Shown here: one piece after another, positions 7,663 through 16,396 of the stretch
How the letters are laid out: each line of letters opens with the position of its first letter
Position numbering within the stretch: position 1 is the stretch's first letter
NCBI GenBank assembly: GCA_031418455.1
Contig: JANOXJ010000125.1
Coordinates: forward strand, 1 to 23,805
Reading direction: 5' to 3'
Source of the DNA: JANNVZ01 sp031418455
Lineage (GTDB): Bacteria; Bacteroidota; Bacteroidia; Flavobacteriales_D; Sanyastnellaceae
Length of the DNA: 23,805 nucleotides
Made by a program: the position numbers and the translations under genes
Notes under the pieces: model-generated
Told to the model about the DNA's origin: nothing
The model's input: only the letters and a program-made list of their open reading frames with translations
Database searches by the model: none

Positions 7663-8166
7663 ATGAAAAAATTAATTTCTGCGCTTATGCTTTTGGCTAT
7701 AGGCACGTGTGCCATGGCTCAGTACCCACTTGCTCAAGGCGAAAACCAACTGAATGTTGGCTTTGGATTTTCTTCGTGGGGATTACCAGTTTACATAGGT
7801 ATTGACCACGGTGTGCACAGAGACATTTCGCTGGGTGGCGAAGTTTCGTTTCGCAGCTACCGCGAACGTTATAAAGATTACAGGTATAACCACACTGTAA
7901 TGGGTGCCAGTTTCAATGGCAACTATCACTTCAATACCATTCTGGACATGCCTGTAGATCGGTGGGATTTGTATGCCGGTTTAAATGTGGGATTTTTCTA
8001 TTGGTCATCACCTAAAAATTATCCAGGCGGACATACTTCCGGACTTGGTTTGGGGGCGCAGCTGGGTGGTCGTTATTACTTCAGCAGCAAAGCTGCCATC
8101 AACTTAGAGTTGGGCGGTGGCAATGCATTTAATGGCGGCAAAATTGGCCTAACCATTAAGTTGTAA
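7663..8166 (+). CDS. Small outer-membrane beta-barrel protein
   Basis: This 167-residue exported protein has a clear signal peptide (MKKLISALMLLAIGTCAMAQ, cut after Gln20). The mature part alternates hydrophobic and polar residues in amphipathic strands rich in Gly and aromatic residues (LNVGFGFSSWGLPVYIGID, DLYAGLNVGFFYW, GLGLGAQLGGRYYF, AINLELGGG), and ends in KIGLTIKL, as 8-stranded barrels do. That pattern fits the OmpW/porin-like outer-membrane beta-barrel families, but no specific family motif can be named. Function is unknown; pore, adhesion and structural roles are all possible. It has a putative promoter of its own and its stop is only 2 bp from the convergent peptidase stop, with no terminator between. 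Confidence 0.75.
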   Translation: MKKLISALMLLAIGTCAMAQYPLAQGENQLNVGFGFSSWGLPVYIGIDHGVHRDISLGGEVSFRSYRERYKDYRYNHTVMGASFNGNYHFNTILDMPVDRWDLYAGLNVGFFYWSSPKNYPGGHTSGLGLGAQLGGRYYFSSKAAINLELGGGNAFNGGKIGLTIKL

Positions 8167-8168
8167 TA

Positions 8169-9797
8169 CTACTTCTTTTCAAAATCATTTACTACATCTA
8201 CCTTCAGTTTTTCATCTCTGTTGGCTACATCCCATGCAGTAAAAAATACCAATTTGGCAATCGTTTCCATTTTGTCAAATAGTATTTTATCTACATCATC
8301 AGTGGGTTTGTGATAATCTTCATGCACACCGCTGAAATAGAATATTACAGGAATGTTGTGCTTGGCAAAATTGTAATGATCACTTCGGTAATAGAACCTA
8401 TTAGGATCTTCCGGATCATTATACGTATAGTCCAAAGTTAGGTGGGTGTATTTATCATTTGTTTGCTCAGAAATTTTATGCAAATCAGTGCTCAATTTAT
8501 CTGACCCAATTAAATAAACATAATTAGGATCTGTGTGTGCATCGTCCTTGCGCCCTATCATATCTATATTAAAATCGCACACCGTATTGGCCAGCGGAAA
8601 TATGGGAAAATCCGAGTACCACTCGCTTCCCAACAATCCTTTTTCCTCGCCACTTACATTTAGTATGAGTATGCTGCGCTTTGTGCCAAAGCCATTCTTT
8701 TTGGCCTCTATAAAAGCCTGAGCTAATTCCAATGTACTCACCGTGCCACTGCCATCATCATCGGCACCATTATTTATTTGGCCTTTTACTATTCCTATGT
8801 GGTCGTAGTGTGCAGATATTACCACTACCTCGTTTTTCAGTTTTTCATCTGTGCCTTCTATATAACACAGCACATTTTCTGCTGTAAGTTTTTCCACATC
8901 TACTTTCATGTGAAACATGAGGTCTGACTTAATGGTAAATGATTTAGACTTTCTTTTTCTAAGAATTTTGGCACTTTCCTTATCTATATTTTTCTTCTTT
9001 GATGCCAGTATTTTATTACAAAAATCTTTATTGATAAACAGTAAAGGAAACACATCCTCTTCCGTATCCTTAGGCTTGTCCAGGCGCATGGAGGCATTCT
9101 CTAACCAATAGCGCACACGCTGCATAGTTTTATCATAGTTAAGGTTTACCACCAGCATTCCCTTAGCCCCTTTTGCTTGTGCGGTTTCCATTTTCAATCC
9201 ATAGTCTTGCGCCCATTCGCTGGTGGCTTCGCTGCCAGTAATCATACTTTTTCCATCTGGTGCAAATGGCTCACCTGATAAACAAAGAATTACTTTTCCC
9301 TTCACGTCCACGTTAGCATAATCATTCCAATTTTTTTCCTCAATACCATAGCCTATAAAAACTATTTGCGATGCATCTAACTCTTGCCAGTTAGCACCCC
9401 AGCAATAGAAGTCATTTATGAATTTATAATCAGCAGCATTTAGCGTGGCGCTGCTGTTCACCAAACTTTCCTTTTTTAAGCTGTACTGCTGAAAGTATGA
9501 TCCATTGTTGATGGCAGGAACGCCTAATTTTTTATAATAATCTGCTATGTATTGCGCTGCCTTCTTCTGGCCGGGCATGCCTGTTTCCCTGCCTTCATAT
9601 TCATCTGAAGCCAATATGCTCAGGTGTTGTTTTAAATCTTTTGCAGTAATGGTATTAGCAAAAAAACCTTTCCAGTATTCTATGTTATCCAACTCGTCTT
9701 CCCACACCTGCGCTGGTGTTTCCTTAGTTTGGCCTATAGCATGATTCACGTGAAATAACGCAAATACAAGAACCATCAAGAATGTAATTCTTCTCAT
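8169..9797 (-). CDS. Secreted M28-family zinc aminopeptidase with PA domain
   Basis: This 542-residue exported metallopeptidase has a signal peptide over residues 1-23 (cut after AIGQ). Residues about 130-260 form a protease-associated insert (GYGIEEKNWNDY, GKVILCLSGEP, AKGAKGMLVVN). The catalytic M28 domain follows with a full set of two-zinc ligands: His330 (SAHYDHIG), bridging Asp347 (GADDDGSG), catalytic Glu384 with Glu385 (VSGEEKGLLG), Asp412 (NIDMIG) and His496 (HEDYHKPTDD). It should therefore be active on peptide N-termini in the periplasm or outside the cell. The start lies 9 bp after rpiB on the same strand, so the two are probably cotranscribed, although their roles are not obviously linked. 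A Lys-rich segment at 266-290 (KKKN, RKRKSK) is unusual but does not touch the active site. Confidence 0.94.
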   Translation of the reverse strand: MRRITFLMVLVFALFHVNHAIGQTKETPAQVWEDELDNIEYWKGFFANTITAKDLKQHLSILASDEYEGRETGMPGQKKAAQYIADYYKKLGVPAINNGSYFQQYSLKKESLVNSSATLNAADYKFINDFYCWGANWQELDASQIVFIGYGIEEKNWNDYANVDVKGKVILCLSGEPFAPDGKSMITGSEATSEWAQDYGLKMETAQAKGAKGMLVVNLNYDKTMQRVRYWLENASMRLDKPKDTEEDVFPLLFINKDFCNKILASKKKNIDKESAKILRKRKSKSFTIKSDLMFHMKVDVEKLTAENVLCYIEGTDEKLKNEVVVISAHYDHIGIVKGQINNGADDDGSGTVSTLELAQAFIEAKKNGFGTKRSILILNVSGEEKGLLGSEWYSDFPIFPLANTVCDFNIDMIGRKDDAHTDPNYVYLIGSDKLSTDLHKISEQTNDKYTHLTLDYTYNDPEDPNRFYYRSDHYNFAKHNIPVIFYFSGVHEDYHKPTDDVDKILFDKMETIAKLVFFTAWDVANRDEKLKVDVVNDFEKK

Positions 9798-9806
9798 TTT
9801 CCTTTA

Positions 9807-10238
9807 TTATTTTTTTGCAATTTTAGAAACTCTCTTTTCGTGTCGGCCACCTTCAAAAGGTGTATTTAAAAAAGCTTGTACCATTTGCATAGCCACCTGC
9901 TCCGTAACAAAACGTGCCGGAATACAAAGGATATTAGCATTATTATGCTGCCTGGCCAATTGTGCCACTTCCACATTCCAGCATAGAGCTGCCCTTATTC
10001 CCTGGTGCTTATTGGCTGTTATGCATACACCATTTGCACTGCCACATATAAGTATGCCCATTCCATTTTCCTTTTCCACGGCCTCTGCAGTAGGGTGTGC
10101 ATAGTCCGGATAGTCTGTACTATCTAAGGAGTATGTTCCGTGGTCTTCTACTTCATGGTATTCATTTTGAAGATAGAATTTCACCTTTTCCTTTAGCTCA
10201 TATCCGGCATGGTCGGAGCCAATGTGAATTAATGCCAT
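9807..10238 (-). CDS. rpiB: Ribose 5-phosphate isomerase B
   Basis: This 143-residue RpiB/LacAB-type isomerase interconverts ribose 5-phosphate and ribulose 5-phosphate in the pentose phosphate pathway, in the cytoplasm. Family marks are Asp9-His10 in IGSDHAGYELK, the catalytic Cys65 in GILICGSANG, the anion-binding ITANKHQGIRAAL stretch, and HNNANILCIPARFV with His98. Cys65 is followed by Gly-Ser where E. coli RpiB has Gly-Thr, a conservative change. Length is usual. It is the first gene of a two-gene unit with the M28 peptidase and is preceded by a TACTTTTG -7 box, giving a leader of about 20 nt. Confidence 0.96.
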   Translation of the reverse strand: MALIHIGSDHAGYELKEKVKFYLQNEYHEVEDHGTYSLDSTDYPDYAHPTAEAVEKENGMGILICGSANGVCITANKHQGIRAALCWNVEVAQLARQHNNANILCIPARFVTEQVAMQMVQAFLNTPFEGGRHEKRVSKIAKK

Positions 10239-10826
10239 ATTATTAATTACTTATATATATGGGTCAAAAGTAAGGAGTGTGCCACGTGAAATACTGCTTT
10301 CTATCAATCCATTAGACCGCTTAAAACACTAAATGAACAGCTTTTGCGCATTATGCTCCTTCTTTCAACAATTGCCCTCTCAAACTATTCACAACTTGCT
10401 TACAACTTCACTACAATAAAATTTGGATTAAACTTAAAAATGTTCAGGTATACAAAATTTTGATTTTCCTCGTTTAATGTTTCAGTTTTAATCCAACATT
10501 CACCAACCAGTTCATCCACTATTTTTATACTTTTAAGCTCTTAAAGTTTTCATTGTGAACTTCCATAAACATATTGTGTATAACGTATATAACTACTTAA
10601 ACTACAACAGTAAATATGTCTGAAAACATGTGCAAGAAGGCAGGGTTATTGTGTATCACTGCTTAAAGCAAGTAGAAACCAACAAAGTTTTACACCTTAT
10701 GAACAGCCTATATTAACTATAACATCTCTTTTTTAAAAAACATATTATATTTAACTCATGTGTGAAACTACAGAAATTGAACATGCTGCTGTGTTGCACA
10801 TGAAACCAGTAGATTTGCCAAACAAA
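10239..10826. other. AT-rich divergent intergenic region between rpiB and the MORN gene
   Basis: No gene is supported in these 588 bases. They hold the rpiB promoter box, a consensus DnaA box on the minus strand (TGTGTATAA, 10575-10583), a one-mismatch box CTATTCACA (10385-10393), and two parS-like 16-mers near the ends (10278-10293 and 10792-10807). The ATG at 10758 opens a frame into the MORN gene, but the signal peptide begins at 10827. The long AT-rich leader upstream of the MORN-kinase unit is unexplained. Confidence 0.5.
10265..10272 (-). promoter_or_regulatory. -7 promoter box of rpiB
   Basis: On the minus strand TACTTTTG is an exact TAnnTTTG match, 26 bp upstream of the rpiB ATG. No TTTG is present 19 bp further upstream; a parS-like CACGTG palindrome occupies that place. 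Confidence 0.38.
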
Positions 10827-12341
10827 ATGATTTCAAAATTTTTACATATTGTTTTTTTCTGTTTCGTGTGCCAAGTGGCAATGGCTCAGCGAGAGTACAA
10901 AAAATTTGTGTACGACAATGGCGTGGTGAGCAGCGAGGGTTGGCTGGTAGATGGAAAGCCAGATGGATATTGGAAAACATTTTATACCGATGGTGGGTTG
11001 AAAACAGAAGGCAACAGAAAAATGTTTCAGTTGGATTCTACCTGGAAATTTTACAGAGAAGATTCAACTTTGGAAAGAATAATTACCTATAGCAATGATT
11101 TAAAAAATGGGCTGGAACAAATATTTAATAAGGCCGGAAAACTGAAAGAGGAATACACTTTTGTAAATAATATTAAAGATGGAGAAGCCAGATTTTATTA
11201 CGAAAGCGGTGCTATTTTGAAAAAAATAAATTTTAAAAACAACAAAGAAGAAGGCAAGGCAATAGAGTATGCAGAGGATGGCCGCATTATTACCCTGCTC
11301 ACTTATCGCAACGGATTTATATATACCGAAGAGCGCATAAACCGCTATAACAATGAAGGGAACAAGACTGCTATATGGCAAGAATTATATCCCAATGGAA
11401 TGATGAAAGAAGAGGGTGTGTGGTCTAACGGATTGCGCAATGGCTTATTTAAGTTTTATGATAGAAAAGGAAAGTTAGAAAAGATGGAAGAATACGCTAA
11501 TGGCGAATTAGTGCAAGACCAAGGAGAAGCAGCTATACTTGATATAAGAAAAGAATACTACGAAAGCGGTGCTTTAAAAATGGTAGGTAGTTATAACCAA
11601 AGTAAAAAGAAAGGAACTTTTCGTGAGTATGATGAAAATGGTAAAGAAGTAAATGGATACCTGTATGACAATGATAAGAAAATGGGCGAGGGCATGTTAG
11701 ATAGTTTGGGCAGACGCATAGGAAAATGGAAATTGTATTATGCTACTGGAGAGCCAAGAGCTGAAGGAGAATATGCTGATGGAAAAAAGGAAGGACCCTG
11801 GATGTATTATTTTATAAACGGCAAAACAGAACAAAAGGGAGACTATAAAAACGACAAGCCTACAGGGCAGTGGAAGTGGTTTTTTAGCAACGGCAAAGTG
11901 CACCGCGAAGAGATGTATAGAAAGGGGAAAGAAGATGGACACGCGCTAGAGCTGGACTCGCTGGGCAATGTGATAAATGAAGGCGACTATACTGACGGCA
12001 ATAAGAATGGCAAATGGAAACTAACTGTGAACGACCACACAGAAGAAGGCGAATATTTGGATGGCGAAAAACAAGGCGAATGGATATGGAAATACAATGA
12101 TGATAAAATAGCTTTCGTGGGCGAATTTGAAGCAGGTGTGCCTGTAGGCAAGCATAAATATTACTATCCCAATGGCCAGTTGAAAATGAAAGGATCGTAT
12201 AACGGAGGAGAGCTGGATGGTAAGTGGGATTATTATTTGGAAAGTGGCTTGCTTGAACTTTCCATAGAGTACACTAACGGACTTGCAACTAAAATAAATG
12301 GGCAAAAAATTAAGCTGCCCGAACCAAAAGAAGAAAACTAA
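10827..12341 (+). CDS. Secreted MORN-repeat (YwqK-like) protein
   Basis: This 504-residue exported protein is built almost wholly of MORN-type repeats of about 23 residues, with a recurring pattern of the type YYxNGxLKxEGxYxxGKxxGxWxxY. Clear units include YYATGEPRAEGEYADGKKEG, YFINGKTEQKGDYKNDKPTG and YYPNGQLKMKGSYNGGELDG, and at least a dozen can be picked out. I chose ATG 10827 because MISKFLHIVFFCFVCQVAMAQ is a complete signal peptide; the ATG at 10758 would bury it behind 23 hydrophilic residues. Such repeats form elongated beta ribbons and act as scaffolds; in Bacteroidota they are common and mostly unstudied. The stop is 2 bp before the kinase start, so the two are an operon, which suggests an envelope-related signalling role. 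No enzyme domain is present. Confidence 0.85.
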   Translation: MISKFLHIVFFCFVCQVAMAQREYKKFVYDNGVVSSEGWLVDGKPDGYWKTFYTDGGLKTEGNRKMFQLDSTWKFYREDSTLERIITYSNDLKNGLEQIFNKAGKLKEEYTFVNNIKDGEARFYYESGAILKKINFKNNKEEGKAIEYAEDGRIITLLTYRNGFIYTEERINRYNNEGNKTAIWQELYPNGMMKEEGVWSNGLRNGLFKFYDRKGKLEKMEEYANGELVQDQGEAAILDIRKEYYESGALKMVGSYNQSKKKGTFREYDENGKEVNGYLYDNDKKMGEGMLDSLGRRIGKWKLYYATGEPRAEGEYADGKKEGPWMYYFINGKTEQKGDYKNDKPTGQWKWFFSNGKVHREEMYRKGKEDGHALELDSLGNVINEGDYTDGNKNGKWKLTVNDHTEEGEYLDGEKQGEWIWKYNDDKIAFVGEFEAGVPVGKHKYYYPNGQLKMKGSYNGGELDGKWDYYLESGLLELSIEYTNGLATKINGQKIKLPEPKEEN

Positions 12342-12343
12342 AT

Positions 12344-14893
12344 ATGCAGCAACTCATTGCTGAAATACTTAATAATCCCAGTGACATATTGGCCTTGTTG
12401 GATTCAACAAGCCTTCAAATAAATGCATGCAATAAAACGTTTGAACAATATTTTTCCACAACGGAAGAAAAAGTAAAAGGTAGATCCATTTTTGAAATAT
12501 GTGGCATAACAGTTTCACATGAAAAGCAACAAAAATTATTAGATGAAATAAAGCAGAATTTGATTTACACAGAATCTAATTTACTACACGATCATCATTT
12601 GCATTTTACCTTTATTTCACGTTTTTCAGAAAGCGCACTTGTAATAAGAATTACAAGTCTTCTACAGGCCAATGCTACGGAACAATATCTGCATCTATTT
12701 GAAAAAAACTTGGCAGGTATATATAAAGCAACAATAGACGGAAAAATTATATCGTGCAATAAGGCATTTGCTGATATAGTAGGCTACGAAAACACAGACG
12801 AGCTGATAGGCGTCAATGCCATTAATTTATACAAGCATCCGCGCGACAGAAAAGAATTTTTAAAAGAGCTGCGAATGAATGCGCAAATACTCAACTTCGA
12901 AATGGAAGTGCTGCGCCTAGACAAAAGCACAGCAATATGTTTGGAAAACGCATACCTGGAAATGTCGCTAGATGGGCGCGAGTTAGTAAGTGGCATACTC
13001 ATAGACATAACTGAAAAGAAACAAATAGAACAAGATTTAAAAGATAGTGAATTAAGATACAAATCGCTGGCAAGTGTATCTGGCGATAGCGTAGCATTTA
13101 TAAAAGAAGGAATGGTGATTGACTGCAATGAGCAGTTTGCACAGCTATTTGGATATGAAAATAGGGCAGATGTAATAGGCATGAATCTGAGTAAGTTTTT
13201 AGATTTAAAAGACATAAAACGAATTACCAATACCATAAATATTTCGGACCTTAATAAGATAGAAACAAGGACATATACACAACACGATCAGCCCATTTTT
13301 TTGGAGGTAAGGGGCCGACAGATTGTGTACAAAGGCAGCAGCACTCAGGTGTTAGTGTTAAACGATGTTACAGCACGTAAAAAGGCAGAGCACATGCTTG
13401 AGCAAAGTGTATTGCGTTTTCGCAATTTGTTAGAGAACTCACCCAATGGTGTTATCATACTCACCGATGGCAATATTAGGTATCTCAACCATGCAGCATG
13501 TATGCTGCTCGCGGTAGAGGATGAGGACGAACTTTTTGACCAGGCATTTATAAACTTTGTAGGCAAAGATTATAAGGAAGAGCTTAGGCTGGACATGGAC
13601 CATATACGCAACGGAGGTGAGGTAGACTACAAAGAAATAAAATTACTTTCTACAGAAAATAAGGAATTAGATGCCGGTATAAAATCTACGCTAACAGTGT
13701 ATGAAAACAGACCAAGTCTGCAAATTACACTTACCAACCTAGCAGACCGCAAGCAACTGTATCAGGAGCAGGTGCGTGTGCGACTTATAGAGGAAATAAA
13801 TACGGTATTAAAAACAGAAATAGAAGAACATAAAAAGACACAACAGAAACTTAAGCAACAACAGCGCGAGGCATTAGAGCAAAAGGCAAAGCTGGAATCG
13901 ATTATAAATAGTACAGAAAACTTTATGATGTGGACCATGGATAGTAAATATCGTATTACAACCATGAACACAAACTTTGGAGTATGGGTAAAAAGTAACT
14001 ACAACGAAACAGTAGTACCGGGCAAAGACATCATAAAAATACTGCGCTCTCACTTAGACCCTGACAACTATCAGGGTCAGCTGGAGGCCTTTTCAGAAGC
14101 CTTTTCTGGCAAGCCACAACAAGTGGAAATAGCACTAAAGGACAAGGATGGCCAAACAATGTGGCTGCAGGCTTTTTTGAATCCTGTTTATATGGATGAT
14201 AAATTGGAGCAAATAAGCTGCCTTATGTATGACAATACCGAAAGGCGACAGATAGATAGATTGGTATTAGACTCATTAAAAGAAAAAGAAATCTTGCTGC
14301 AAGAAGTGCATCATAGAGTGAAAAACAACTTGCAAATCATAAGCAGTATACTCAATTTGCAAAGCAGCTATGTTTCTGACCAAGCCACTTTAGATATTTT
14401 GCAAGAGAGTCAGCAGCGTATTAAAAGCATGTCGTTCATACACGAAACGCTTTATCGCACTGCAGACTTTAGCAAGTTAGAGTTTACACAATACATAAAT
14501 ACTATAATAACAAACCTAGTGCGCACCTATCGCACGGCAGATACAGAGGTGGAACTAAAAGCAGAACTGGATGATATTTTCCTAAGTCTGGACCAGAGTA
14601 TACCCTGCGGACTTATAGTAAATGAACTGGTAAGTAATGCTATGAAGTATGCATGGAAAGGGAAAAAGAAGGGCAAACTCACAGCCACACTCAAAGAAAA
14701 GAAATCAGGATTAGTGTGCATTACTATAGCCGATGATGGTGTAGGTCTGCCCAAGGATTTTCAATATGATAAAACCGATTCTTTGGGCATTCAATTAGTG
14801 TATACACTTATAGAACAATTGGATGCTAAGCTTCAAGTAAAAAGCAGCAACAAGGGCACCTCATTCAACATAGAGTTTAAGCGCGTTGCATAA
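12344..14893 (+). CDS. Soluble multi-PAS sensor histidine kinase, HisKA_2 type
   Basis: This 849-residue kinase has no signal peptide or membrane segment, so it senses inside the cell. About five PAS modules can be traced: 10-108 (degenerate), 112-226, 235-346, 355-470 and 515-635, with PAC-like ends such as GILIDITEKKQIEQ and LVLNDVTARKKAEH. A coiled coil rich in Gln, Lys and Glu (about 475-520) separates the last two. The transmitter is of the HisKA_2 class: LLQEVHHRVKNNLQIISSIL carries the phospho-acceptor (His656 or His657), then the ATPase with N-box NELVSNAMKYA (N760, N765), G1 ADDGVGLP and G2 DSLGIQLVYTL. It overlaps no regulator gene; the only response regulator in the window belongs to rprXY. 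It follows the MORN gene by 2 bp. A terminator overlaps its stop. Confidence 0.94.
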   Translation: MQQLIAEILNNPSDILALLDSTSLQINACNKTFEQYFSTTEEKVKGRSIFEICGITVSHEKQQKLLDEIKQNLIYTESNLLHDHHLHFTFISRFSESALVIRITSLLQANATEQYLHLFEKNLAGIYKATIDGKIISCNKAFADIVGYENTDELIGVNAINLYKHPRDRKEFLKELRMNAQILNFEMEVLRLDKSTAICLENAYLEMSLDGRELVSGILIDITEKKQIEQDLKDSELRYKSLASVSGDSVAFIKEGMVIDCNEQFAQLFGYENRADVIGMNLSKFLDLKDIKRITNTINISDLNKIETRTYTQHDQPIFLEVRGRQIVYKGSSTQVLVLNDVTARKKAEHMLEQSVLRFRNLLENSPNGVIILTDGNIRYLNHAACMLLAVEDEDELFDQAFINFVGKDYKEELRLDMDHIRNGGEVDYKEIKLLSTENKELDAGIKSTLTVYENRPSLQITLTNLADRKQLYQEQVRVRLIEEINTVLKTEIEEHKKTQQKLKQQQREALEQKAKLESIINSTENFMMWTMDSKYRITTMNTNFGVWVKSNYNETVVPGKDIIKILRSHLDPDNYQGQLEAFSEAFSGKPQQVEIALKDKDGQTMWLQAFLNPVYMDDKLEQISCLMYDNTERRQIDRLVLDSLKEKEILLQEVHHRVKNNLQIISSILNLQSSYVSDQATLDILQESQQRIKSMSFIHETLYRTADFSKLEFTQYINTIITNLVRTYRTADTEVELKAELDDIFLSLDQSIPCGLIVNELVSNAMKYAWKGKKKGKLTATLKEKKSGLVCITIADDGVGLPKDFQYDKTDSLGIQLVYTLIEQLDAKLQVKSSNKGTSFNIEFKRVA

Positions 14894-14927
14894 AAAGAAT
14901 TAGTTCAACACGCGCCAATTTTTTTTT
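14881..14927 (+). terminator. Intrinsic terminator of the MORN-kinase operon
   Basis: GCGCGTTG (14881-14888, within the last kinase codons) pairs with CAACACGCGC (14906-14915) with a 2-nt bulge, and nine T residues follow at 14919-14927. The stem spans the kinase stop codon. Confidence 0.62.
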
Positions 14928-14930
14928 CAT

Positions 14931-16283
14931 TTATCTACTTCTGTGTTCGCCCACATAGCGCTTGCCATATTTTATTTTCTTAGCATCGGCACGTGTCACT
15001 TTCACATTTACTTTTTTGTTTTTATCTTTTTTCTCATGGAAAGCTTGGCCGGCCGGTTTGGTTTTTACCCTGTTTTTTTCTATCGGTTTTTGATAAAATG
15101 TGGGCTGCTCTTCTACCGTTAATTCATCGGAAACCTCTACTTCCTCCGGCATTTTTTTCATAGCAATTTTTTTCCCCATCAAAGATTCTATCTTGGCTTT
15201 ATTCGCTTTTTCGTATTCGGCTATAAAGGAAATGGCAACGCCTTTTTTATCGGCCCTACCGGTGCGGCCTATGCGGTGCATATAGTTTTCAGCCGCAGCA
15301 GGCACATCTAAATTTATTACATGTGTCACCTCGGCCACATCCAAACCGCGCGCTATAAGGTCGCTTGCTATGAGTATTCTGCTTTCGCCCCTTTCAAATT
15401 GTTCTACCGTTTTGAATCGTGTGTTTTGTGCCTTGTTAGAGTGTATTACCGCTAACTCATCGCCAAATCTTTCTTCAAGGCGCTCATGCACCTCATCGGC
15501 CAGGCGCTTGCTACCGGCAAATACAAGCACTTTGCTCATGCTTTTATCGTTGGCCAGCAGATATTCTAAAAAATTAATTTTAGTATTAAAGTTGGGCACC
15601 TTATAGGCCACTTGCGAAATATTTTTAAGGGGAGAACCGGTAGGTGCCGCCTCTATTTTTACAGGGAAATGAAAGTTTGCAGAAATAAATTGGTCTATCT
15701 CATCAGTGGTAGTAGCGCTAAACATTAGCGTCTGTCGCTTTTCAGGCAGCAAGTCAATTATGTTTTTAAGCTGCGCTCTAAATCCTAAGTCCAACATTTC
15801 ATCTACTTCATCTATCACAAGTTTTTTTATGGCCTTAGCATTAATAGTTCCGTTAAGAATAAGGTCAAGCAATCTGCCTGGTGTGGCCACTATTAAATCT
15901 ACGCCTTCCAATACCGCTAATATTTGTGGTTTAATATTTACACCGCCAAATGCACCGGTAGCTTTCAGGTTGGTGTAAGGTGTTAGTTTCTCAAATTCTT
16001 CTACCACTTGCATTACCAGTTCGCGTGTGGGCACCACCACTATCATTTCGGGGTTGTGCTTTTTGTTGTATTGCCACATTCTTATAAGCGGAAGCAAATA
16101 GGCAAATGTTTTTCCGGTACCTGTTTGGGCTATGCCCAGCACATCTTTGCCAGACATTATGGGGTTAAATGCTTTTAGCTGAATGGTGGATGGCACCGTA
16201 TAGCCAAGGTCGTCCAGGGCGCGCACTAAAGCACTGTTTAGGTTAAGGTCTTTAAAGGTGGGTGTGCTTGTTGTGGTGGCCAT
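14931..16283 (-). CDS. DEAD-box RNA helicase (RhlE/CshA-like, with DEVD motif II)
   Basis: This 450-residue ATP-dependent RNA helicase has all core motifs: Q motif (Gln35), AQTGTGKT 52-59, PTREL 85-89, TPGR 134-137, motif II 158-161, SAT 189-191, ARGLDV 311-316 and HRIGRTGRA 336-344. Motif II reads DEVD, not DEAD; the acidic residues that bind magnesium are kept. The tail from about 395 is Lys-rich (KKDKNKKVNVKV) and ends in KRYVGEHRSR, an RNA-binding extension. The open frame continues to 16415, but that adds 44 residues whose DNA contains a terminator-like hairpin; MATTTSTPTFKDLNLN at 16283 is the natural start. Likely roles are ribosome assembly or mRNA decay, often cold-induced. A long structured leader precedes it. 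Confidence 0.93.
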   Translation of the reverse strand: MATTTSTPTFKDLNLNSALVRALDDLGYTVPSTIQLKAFNPIMSGKDVLGIAQTGTGKTFAYLLPLIRMWQYNKKHNPEMIVVVPTRELVMQVVEEFEKLTPYTNLKATGAFGGVNIKPQILAVLEGVDLIVATPGRLLDLILNGTINAKAIKKLVIDEVDEMLDLGFRAQLKNIIDLLPEKRQTLMFSATTTDEIDQFISANFHFPVKIEAAPTGSPLKNISQVAYKVPNFNTKINFLEYLLANDKSMSKVLVFAGSKRLADEVHERLEERFGDELAVIHSNKAQNTRFKTVEQFERGESRILIASDLIARGLDVAEVTHVINLDVPAAAENYMHRIGRTGRADKKGVAISFIAEYEKANKAKIESLMGKKIAMKKMPEEVEVSDELTVEEQPTFYQKPIEKNRVKTKPAGQAFHEKKDKNKKVNVKVTRADAKKIKYGKRYVGEHRSR

Positions 16284-16366
16284 TAGAGTAGTAATATAGC
16301 TTGATAATAAAAAATTCAAATCTACGAAAACAAAAAATGCAACGTGAGCGGAAGGGTTGATACCAC

Positions 16367-16396
16367 AAAAAACCCCAACGCTCTTCGCATTGGGGT
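16367..16396 (-). terminator. Terminator-like hairpin inside the helicase leader
   Basis: On the minus strand ACCCCAATGC, loop GAAGA, GCGTTGGGGT form a 10-bp stem with one mismatch, followed by a six-T run. No minus-strand gene lies upstream, only a promoter 150-180 bp away. The hairpin is therefore either an attenuator about 85 bp before the helicase start or the end of a small RNA. Confidence 0.6.

Noticed and set aside
8902..8917. parS-like ACTTTCATGTGAAACA within the M28 peptidase gene
   Set aside because: Three mismatches, including a core position of CACGTG; a coding context explains it well enough.
10758..10826. 23-residue N-terminal extension of the MORN protein
   Set aside because: It would place a hydrophilic segment before a complete signal peptide and covers a parS-like 16-mer; ATG 10827 is the better start.
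11000..12300. Possible DNA repeat array or CRISPR in the MORN gene
   Set aside because: Repetition exists only at protein level (about 23-residue MORN units); the DNA copies differ too much and there are no equal spacers.
12784..13236. 150-codon minus-strand frame inside the PAS kinase gene
   Set aside because: It is antisense to a well-supported kinase, Ser-rich as expected for a shadow frame, and has no domain.
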